Shown piece after piece: positions 59,587-64,000 of a stretch of DNA of 64,000 nt. The notes beneath the pieces were generated by a model. That model was not told the origin of the DNA and made no database searches. It worked only from the letters and a program-made list of their open reading frames with translations. Numbering within the stretch: the first letter of the stretch is position 1; the number at the start of each line of letters is the position of its first letter. Where the stretch lies: NCBI RefSeq assembly GCF_000816845.1, contig NZ_CP006877.1, forward strand, positions 1,865,501-1,929,500. Direction: 5' to 3'. This DNA comes from Rhizobium gallicum bv. gallicum R602sp. Its GTDB lineage: Bacteria; Pseudomonadota; Alphaproteobacteria; Rhizobiales; Rhizobiaceae. The position numbers and the translations under genes are program-made.

Positions 59587-59901
59587 TCAGTGCGGCGGCG
59601 GAGGCGCGAACTTCGTCCAGCCGAATCTGCATTGCAGAGCGAAAATAATCGCCTTCAGCGCCGTTCCGTCCTTCCCGCTAGCGATGTGCAGCAGGTGACT
59701 GGCAAGTCGCGTCTCGACAATAGCGGCTCCGCGCTGCAATTCGCCGCGATAGTGCTTGCGTAGCGTAGGCGTCGTGACAGCGATCACGGCAGCGATCTCG
59801 CTTTGCGGTACGCCAGAGCGGGCCATCGCTTCGACGAAGCGCCGCGCCATTGCGGAGGGCTCATGCGCCGGTCGGCCTTTTGATCGTGTTGATTTTCTCA
59901 T
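59587..59901 (-). CDS. Phage-type helix-turn-helix protein
   Basis: A 104-residue basic protein with a helix-turn-helix at about residues 25-50 (SGVPQSEIAAVIAVTTPTLR, then KHYRGEL), followed by a helical part ending IIFALQCRFGWTKF. This layout occurs in small DNA-binding phage proteins and terminase small-subunit-like proteins. ATG at 59901. Divergent from the small membrane gene at 60061. Exact role uncertain. Confidence 0.65.
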   Translation of the reverse strand: MRKSTRSKGRPAHEPSAMARRFVEAMARSGVPQSEIAAVIAVTTPTLRKHYRGELQRGAAIVETRLASHLLHIASGKDGTALKAIIFALQCRFGWTKFAPPPPH

Positions 59902-60060
59902 CACAGTGGAAAAATAATCGCTTTTCGGCCAGAGGCCCAGACTACAGGGCATTTTCCTCTCGGCCGCTTCGCCCGCTGGAAAGTTGTAATCCGATATCGC
60001 TATTCGACTTCAAGGGGGGCCGTCTTTATCATTCGGACTCTCAATGGAGGGGGGTTTGAG

Positions 60061-60273
60061 ATGAAGGGTTCAACAAAGGCTTTGCTTCTGTCAGCTGCGA
60101 GCAGTGGCGTCGTTACGGGCGGTCTGTACGGGTTCGGCCTTAACGCCGGGTTTTCTCTGACCATCTGGGCCATTGCCACCCTGTCCATCTACCCAAAGGC
60201 ATTGCAGGACATGGCAAATGAGAAAATCCTTGATCATGATTGGCCGACGAAGGACGGCGCAGATAAGCGTTAG
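60061..60273 (+). CDS. Small membrane protein (70 aa)
   Basis: A 70-residue protein with one or two hydrophobic stretches (about residues 5-45: LLSAASSGVVTGGLYGFGLN) and a polar C-terminus. ATG at 60061 follows a strong GGAGGGGGG site. No family recognised. Near the end of the minus-strand phage block; its own terminator is not clear. Confidence 0.55.
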   Translation: MKGSTKALLLSAASSGVVTGGLYGFGLNAGFSLTIWAIATLSIYPKALQDMANEKILDHDWPTKDGADKR

Positions 60274-60293
60274 AGCCGCTGTTTTTCCTGGGC

Positions 60294-60323
60294 AAAAAAA
60301 TTCCGCGCGTGAGGGCCGCGCGG
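60294..60323 (-). terminator. Terminator of the minus-strand phage block
   Basis: On the minus strand, stem CCGCGCG/CGCGCGG with a seven-base loop and a T run (A run at 60294-60300 on the plus strand), about 50 bases after the last small gene's stop. Confidence 0.7.
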
Positions 60324-60373
60324 GTCCCCAGTGGGATCGGCATCTTCGCTTCGACCGCCCCCCCTGGTCCGTG

Positions 60374-60541
60374 TCACTGCAGCCGCGTCGACGGTGCGTC
60401 AGGCTCGTTGAAGAAACGCACGAGGGCCGAGACGATTATCTCTTGCTCCGTCGCACTAGGAACACGCCGGAAGGCGCGGACAAAGGCGATGACGGCACGC
60501 TCGCACGTGGCTGCGATCTCTTCACGGCTGAACGTCGTCAT
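60374..60541 (-). CDS. Small phage protein (55 aa)
   Basis: A 55-residue acidic-helical protein, MTTFSREEIAATCERAVIAF onward, with no membrane span. ATG at 60541 follows an AAGGAAGG site and overlaps the preceding gene by 20 bases. It is last in the AlpA-to-capsid run. Function unknown; found because of the gap before the terminator. Confidence 0.6.
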   Translation of the reverse strand: MTTFSREEIAATCERAVIAFVRAFRRVPSATEQEIIVSALVRFFNEPDAPSTRLQ

Positions 60542-60881
60542 GCTGCCTTCCTTCCGCTTTCACGCGCTTTGTCGGCTTGCTCTTCTGCGACAACTGCCAG
60601 AATGCCGCGTTACTGCCGGGTGCGATGCCCTCCGGGGTATCCGCGAGCGCCGTCCACATTGCGCCAGCACTTGTCACCACCATGCCCTTCCGATACGGGA
60701 GAGCGCGTTGCCACGTTCCGGCATATTTGATGCCACCGCTTTCCAATGCCTCTATACGCGCCCGGAGGCTCAGGATCGTGGCGGTTAAGGCGTCGACCAC
60801 ATCGAACAGTTCGCCGGCCTTGACTGGTCTCTCAAGTGTCTGGCGACCAAACTTTCGCTCCATCTCTTCCTTGACAGTCAT
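60522..60881 (-). CDS. Phage protein with head-fiber/carbohydrate-binding-like repeat
   Basis: A 119-residue protein with a short coiled N-terminal part (LFDVVDALTATILSLRARIE) and a beta-rich segment GGIKYAGTWQRALPYRKGMV plus WTALADTPEGIAPGSNAAFW. Such short modules (G-x-W-x...Y-x-x-G-x-x-V...W) occur in phage decoration and fibre proteins near capsid genes. ATG at 60881 with GGAGA. It follows the capsid gene directly. Confidence 0.65.
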   Translation of the reverse strand: MTVKEEMERKFGRQTLERPVKAGELFDVVDALTATILSLRARIEALESGGIKYAGTWQRALPYRKGMVVTSAGAMWTALADTPEGIAPGSNAAFWQLSQKSKPTKRVKAEGRQHDDVQP

Positions 60882-60895
60882 GCTGTGATCTCCAA

Positions 60896-61921
60896 TCAAG
60901 CCCACGCGATGCCGGTCACCTGAGCGACAGCATTTTCACGCACCACCTGGGCGTCGAAATCGAGCAAGGCGCGGATCGCGACGCTGTTTGCTTGAAACAT
61001 CGATACGAGGCCAGGTGCCGGCGTTCCGGTGGTAGCGTCCTGCACAAGTGCGCTGTCGAGCATTTCGATTGTGGCCTGATCCGATGCATCAACTTGGATA
61101 GTGCCGGTTTCACCAGCAATGCGGGTTGCGTCGATCAGCGCCATAGTACCGTCGATCATCTGATCGGATGGCATGGCTGGGATGCCAAGGATTTCGCCGC
61201 CCGTTGGCGTCAGGTTAGGGAATTGGAAGGCACCCGAGGCGTTGGTGATCGTCGCTCCGGCCCGCTGGACGTCTGGGGCCGTAACGAACATCAGGGACGA
61301 TTCCGAGGTGGGCTGAACAGCATCGAGCAGCTGCTTGACGTCTGCGACCGCATCGGCGGCCGTCGGACCCACAGAGGGGAATGTCGGCGTGCCAGCGCCG
61401 ATTGCCGTGCTCAGGAAGCGCAGATCGACAGCGGCAGCCAGAGCGCGGCGTAGAGCCAGCGTTAAGTTACGTTCGCTTTGTGTGCCGCGTAGCAGCTCTT
61501 CGGTGACGACGAGAAGTGCTGCGGCCTTCTGCGGCGTGAGGAGAAGCTGATCGAGCGTGGCGTTGGTTACAGGGATGGGCTTGCCTTCACCGACGGTCCA
61601 GCTTGTCGCGTCGGTTGCCACGAGCGAAATCCGCGACCTGAAGGGAACCCGAACCATGCTGTCGAGTAGCCGGAGGAAGACTGAACTGTTCCGCATCGTC
61701 TGGAGGAAGGCGCCGACGATCACATTCATGTCGAGCATGTCGGGCGTGTTGCCGGTCGTCATGGCGCTGACGGCCTTCCGAACGCGGCTGCTGCCTAACT
61801 GTTCGGCGAGATCGTAAGTGTCGCCACGGCCGAGAGCGGCGAGGCCCTTGATGCGGGCGATCTGGGCAATGCCCGCAGATTCGATTGGCGAGGACGTTGG
61901 AACGGCTACGGCGGTGCGCAT
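60896..61921 (-). CDS. Phage major capsid protein (HK97 fold)
   Basis: A 341-residue protein with the HK97-type capsid pattern: MRNSSVFLRLLDSMVRVPFR, TDATSWTVGEGKPIPVTNAT, the E-loop/P-domain region LTPQKAAALLVVTEELLRGT, then RALAAAVDLRFLS and a C-terminal domain ending VAIRALLDFDAQVVRENAV. The long N-terminal scaffolding arm of HK97 is short here. ATG at 61921 has a CAGGAG site. No protease or portal gene adjoins it, which is unusual for a full phage. An encapsulin-type relative is a less likely alternative. Confidence 0.82.
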   Translation of the reverse strand: MRTAVAVPTSSPIESAGIAQIARIKGLAALGRGDTYDLAEQLGSSRVRKAVSAMTTGNTPDMLDMNVIVGAFLQTMRNSSVFLRLLDSMVRVPFRSRISLVATDATSWTVGEGKPIPVTNATLDQLLLTPQKAAALLVVTEELLRGTQSERNLTLALRRALAAAVDLRFLSTAIGAGTPTFPSVGPTAADAVADVKQLLDAVQPTSESSLMFVTAPDVQRAGATITNASGAFQFPNLTPTGGEILGIPAMPSDQMIDGTMALIDATRIAGETGTIQVDASDQATIEMLDSALVQDATTGTPAPGLVSMFQANSVAIRALLDFDAQVVRENAVAQVTGIAWA

Positions 61922-61991
61922 CGGCAAAGCTCCTGTTGACCACCGCGAGTGTGGCAGATTTCGCGAACCGATGACGTGACGCGTCGCGCGC

Positions 61992-62207
61992 CTACGTTAG
62001 GTGGATGTCCATGGCGACGAGCGACGAGACCAACTGTTCAAGGGCGAGTCGGACCTGCTCGGGGTCGTCCGCCGCGCTGAGGCTCAGGTGACCGGATCCA
62101 ACAAGCATGTCGACGACGGCGGCCTCATCGGCCTCGATGCGGAAGACGGCGCGCCCGGACGCTCGCCGCCGCCTCCACCGCCGGGATCGTTCACGGCTTG
62201 GGCTCAT
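61992..62207 (-). CDS. Hypothetical phage protein (71 aa)
   Basis: A 71-residue protein, very basic at the start (RERSRRWRRRRASGRAVF) and acidic-helical after it (EADEAAVVDMLVGSGHLSLS). ATG at 62207 with a GGAGG site. It overlaps the upstream gene by 17 bases. No family recognised; possibly a regulator or DNA-binding protein. Confidence 0.55.
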   Translation of the reverse strand: MSPSRERSRRWRRRRASGRAVFRIEADEAAVVDMLVGSGHLSLSAADDPEQVRLALEQLVSSLVAMDIHLT

Positions 62208-62796
62208 GGGGCCGCCTCCGTTCCGAGGCCGAAGAAAGGTTCTTTGTGACGGCCTCTTTCGCCTTCAGCGCCCGTCGCAAGGCATCGGTGATTTCAATCT
62301 GCTCTTCCGAATAATCCGGGATCTGCCTCGGCGGCTTCGGCGGCGCTTTCGCTCTTGTCGACTCCGGATGGTTCACCTCCCGCCACGCGCGATATTGGCG
62401 ATGAAGTTCACGGATACGCGCCCGAGCCGCCTCATCCAGCCGTGGCGATCCCTCTATTTCGCGCGGCCATGCGTAGCGTTTTGCCTCCGCTCGCGCCCGT
62501 CGCTCGCGCTCTAAGAACGGCTCCATCACGTGGTCAATCTGGCCGCGCAATTCCGACGGCGACGGCATGAAGCCGTGGCCCAGGGCATTTTGATTGATCC
62601 GGCGTTCCGCCTCGAACAGCGCATATTGGCTAACTTTTTCCATCGCCTGCATATAGGCGGGCTTCACGAGCCGGAAATCGCTCGGCGCGCGGCACGGGTA
62701 AGTCGCGAGCAGCCGGGTGAGCACAGTTAATTTTTCACTGTCGGACGCCGGGCGGTAGATATCCGGCTGGATCGTCGGCAGGTTCGACGCCGTCAT
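62191..62796 (-). CDS. Hypothetical replication-associated protein (possible loader)
   Basis: A 201-residue helical protein. The segments TVLTRLLATYPCRAPSD and RRINQNALGHGFMPSPSELR recall phage lambda P-type helicase loaders (short region ending in a M-P-S-P stretch). It follows the O-like gene with an overlap of 62 bases, like O and P. The ATG at 62796 has an AGGAGG site. Similarity is weak, so the role is inferred from position. Confidence 0.55.
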   Translation of the reverse strand: MTASNLPTIQPDIYRPASDSEKLTVLTRLLATYPCRAPSDFRLVKPAYMQAMEKVSQYALFEAERRINQNALGHGFMPSPSELRGQIDHVMEPFLERERRARAEAKRYAWPREIEGSPRLDEAARARIRELHRQYRAWREVNHPESTRAKAPPKPPRQIPDYSEEQIEITDALRRALKAKEAVTKNLSSASERRRPHEPKP

Positions 62797-63556
62797 CGGA
62801 AAGTCCTCCTTGATGTTCTCTCACGAACGCTTGGCGGGCATCTTCGTAAGCTTGGTCGGCAATGTGGGGTGGGCGGCCTTGCTGGCGATCCGGCCCGTTG
62901 GGGCGGCTCGCGAAATCCGGCACGCGGCGAATCCAGTTGCGCCACGCGGCATTCCAGTCGCGCATTGGCTTTCCGTTGCCGCGGTAGTGGTCGAGAAAGA
63001 GGGCAGCCTGTCGCTGGGCCTCAGCCTGTTCCATGCCAGCGGCATGAGCGACTCGCAAATCCGGTTTGAAATCCTCAGGAAGGGGGTGGGCTCGCGGAGC
63101 GCGTTTCGTGCTCTCTCGATTCAACGTGTTCCTTCCAACGTGTTCATCTATAGAGGCGCCGGAAGCTGTCTTCCGGAAGTCCTGCGCCAAATTTCCTGTG
63201 GTCGTATCGTTCACCGGATTTGTGGTGCCGGTGGTCGCATCGATTACCGGAACTCTAGTGCCGGTGGTCGCGTCCCGAAAACGATAAAAATTCGATTTGC
63301 CCCGGCCCTTTGGGAGCGCCCGTTCTTCGATTTCGAGCCAATCGCAAGCGCGGAGATTGGCGAGCGCGTTCCGGACCGTGCGATCCGTCACATCAACATC
63401 GGCGGCGATTGTTTCTTGCCTCGGAAAGCAATTGCCGCTTTCCGCGTCCATGTAGGAAAACAGGCGATAAGCCACCCGGAAATCGGTCGCCGTCAGGCGG
63501 TGGTCAGCCGACATGCGGTCGAGCAAGTCCAGCTTCCAAGCGGCGAAGGCTTTCAT
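62735..63556 (-). CDS. Helix-turn-helix phage replication protein (O-like)
   Basis: A 273-residue protein. The N-terminal winged helix (ADHRLTATDFRVAYRLFSYM, then ETIAADVDVTDRTVRNALAN) is that of replication-initiation and O-type proteins. Three 11-residue repeats of the type DATTGTxxPVx span residues 94-126 and are encoded by 33-base DNA repeats. The C-terminal part is acidic and proline-rich. This is like lambda O, whose gene contains the origin. It is likely the island's initiator. Confidence 0.72.
   Translation of the reverse strand: MKAFAAWKLDLLDRMSADHRLTATDFRVAYRLFSYMDAESGNCFPRQETIAADVDVTDRTVRNALANLRACDWLEIEERALPKGRGKSNFYRFRDATTGTRVPVIDATTGTTNPVNDTTTGNLAQDFRKTASGASIDEHVGRNTLNRESTKRAPRAHPLPEDFKPDLRVAHAAGMEQAEAQRQAALFLDHYRGNGKPMRDWNAAWRNWIRRVPDFASRPNGPDRQQGRPPHIADQAYEDARQAFVREHQGGLSDDGVEPADDPAGYLPPGVRQ
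63198..63283 (-). repeat. 33-base repeats inside the replication gene (candidate origin)
   Basis: The core GTGGTCG recurs at 63198, 63231 and 63264, exactly 33 bases apart, within longer copies (TGCCGGTGGTCGCATCGATT and relatives). An AT-rich stretch (ACGATAAAAATTCGATTT) follows at 63281-63298. In lambda-like phages, iterons of this kind in the O gene form the origin. Confidence 0.6.
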
Positions 63557-63786
63557 GGCGACCCCCCGCCGCTGCGGGCGATCAGCGTCGCAAACGCCTC
63601 GTGGGCTGTGTGGTTTGCTTCAGCGGTCATTGTAAGCGGTTTCCCTCTGGAAGCCGCCGCGAGCTTGCACGTGAGACTAGATGGGACTATTTTTGGCACT
63701 TCCGATGCCTGCAAGTCCTGTCCGAGCCGCCGCGTTCTTCGCGGCGGTTTCATTTTTTTGGAAGCAGCAGCGTCGAGCGTAGCCAT
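63553..63786 (-). CDS. Hypothetical phage protein (77 aa)
   Basis: A 77-residue frame, basic at the start and with helices at the end (TAEANHTAHEAFATLIARSG). It overlaps the replication gene by four bases (ATGA) and the AlpA-like gene by 37. A CCGCCGCG/CGCGGCGG stem with a T run on the plus strand (63727-63760) falls inside, so translation may start later than 63786. Function unknown. Confidence 0.5.
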   Translation of the reverse strand: MATLDAAASKKMKPPRRTRRLGQDLQASEVPKIVPSSLTCKLAAASRGKPLTMTAEANHTAHEAFATLIARSGGGSP

Positions 63787-63944
63787 TCGGTCGGGACACG
63801 CTTCAGGCGACCGAACTGCAGGACCAAAATTTCGCCTCTTCCCGCCGCCTGGTAACTCGCGTTGCGCGACAACCCAAGTGCCTTGCCGGCGTTGGGAATT
63901 GAGGTAGTCGGGTGCCTCAGGATTTCTTCAAGCCACTCAGCCAT
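63750..63944 (-). CDS. AlpA/excisionase-like helix-turn-helix protein
   Basis: A 64-residue DNA-binding protein: SIPNAGKALGLSRNASYQAA followed by GEILVLQFGRLKRVPTEWLR. The helix-turn-helix plus R-x-x-V-P-x-x-W-L pattern is shared by AlpA-type activators and excisionases of integrative elements and satellites. ATG at 63944 with a perfect AGGAGG site and an inverted repeat just upstream. First gene of the minus-strand block. Confidence 0.72.
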   Translation of the reverse strand: MAEWLEEILRHPTTSIPNAGKALGLSRNASYQAAGRGEILVLQFGRLKRVPTEWLRSTLLLPKK

Positions 63945-63955
63945 TCCTGTCCTCC

Positions 63956-63977
63956 TATGCGTTACCTGTTACGCATA
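63956..63977. promoter_or_regulatory. Inverted repeat before the AlpA-like gene
   Basis: TATGCGT/ACGCATA arms with an eight-base centre (TACCTGTT), directly upstream of the ribosome site of the AlpA-like gene. A likely repressor or activator binding site. Confidence 0.5.
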
Positions 63978-64000
63978 AAGCAAACTAGATGAGACGTGCC

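Larger units (their letters stand above)
55836..64000. mobile_element. Integrated phage-derived island (left part)
   Basis: From the tRNA-Ser anticodon loop to at least the window end. Contents: a toxin-antitoxin pair, small membrane and lipoprotein genes, and a minus-strand block of AlpA-like regulator, replication protein with in-gene repeats, possible loader, major capsid protein and small phage genes. No portal, large terminase, protease or tail genes are found. The integrase is presumably beyond 64,000. Confidence 0.75.

Noticed and set aside
60896..61921. Encapsulin nanocompartment gene
   Set aside because: The fold is related, but the phage replication and fibre-like neighbours favour a phage capsid; no cargo enzyme is adjacent.

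Overview
The window is high-GC alphaproteobacterial DNA, most likely the main chromosome of a Rhizobiaceae member (Rhizobium, Neorhizobium, Agrobacterium or Sinorhizobium group). The basis is gene content and order (recG / sdhE-mfd; glnB-glnA; uvrA divergent from ssb; gyrA; coaD-ppiA-ppiB-queA-tgt; tmk-holB-metG-tatD-MBL phosphodiesterase), invasion-associated locus B and DUF1127 proteins, and a GAAC-N7-GAAC SOS box of the rhizobial type. I cannot fix the species.

Layout. 1-18,530 is conserved core: a DUF502 membrane protein, recG, sdhE coupled to mfd, a DsbA/FrnE oxidoreductase, an orphan peptide-binding protein, IalB, hspQ, glnA and glnB (with a sigma-54 promoter), NAD(P)HX repair, DUF72 and uvrA. 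18,531-31,800 carries ssb, an ArsR-SRPBCC-GST operon, marC, gyrA, a cluster of three tiny membrane proteins with two matching promoter blocks, coaD, two cyclophilins, and the queuosine genes queA-tgt. 31,800-37,220 is accessory: an MFS exporter with DUF1127, a winged-helix/TPR regulator, two GFA-family proteins and a second ArsR-SRPBCC operon, this time with GFA.

37,270-44,480 is a nest of insertion sequences: a truncated ISNCY-type end, an IS30 element, an ISNCY-type element split by a frameshifted IS110/IS1111-type element, and a second ISNCY-type element that carries a passenger gene and has a 5-bp target duplication. 44,660-47,083 has another MFS gene and a methyltransferase. 47,107-55,524 is core again (MBL phosphodiesterase, tatD, metG, holB, tmk, a DacA-like protein, rlpA), with a TauE-type exporter on the opposite strand between metG and holB.

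At 55,797 a tRNA-Ser(UGA) gene begins but stops matching in its anticodon loop. From there to the window end is an integrated phage-derived island: an ImmA/PIN (DUF4411) toxin-antitoxin pair, small membrane and lipoprotein genes, and, on the minus strand, a compact run of AlpA-like regulator, O-like replication protein with 33-bp in-gene repeats, possible loader, major capsid protein and two small genes, ending at a terminator. No portal, large terminase or tail genes are seen, so a capsid-carrying phage satellite or a decayed prophage are both possible. The integrase and the other half of the tRNA should lie beyond 64,000.

How the genes work together: DNA repair (recG, mfd, uvrA, ssb) is represented strongly, with uvrA and ssb sharing one SOS box. 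glnB and glnA form a nitrogen-regulated unit. queA and tgt are translationally coupled for queuosine synthesis. The two ArsR operons share a plan: repressor, SRPBCC ligand-binding protein and a glutathione-linked enzyme.
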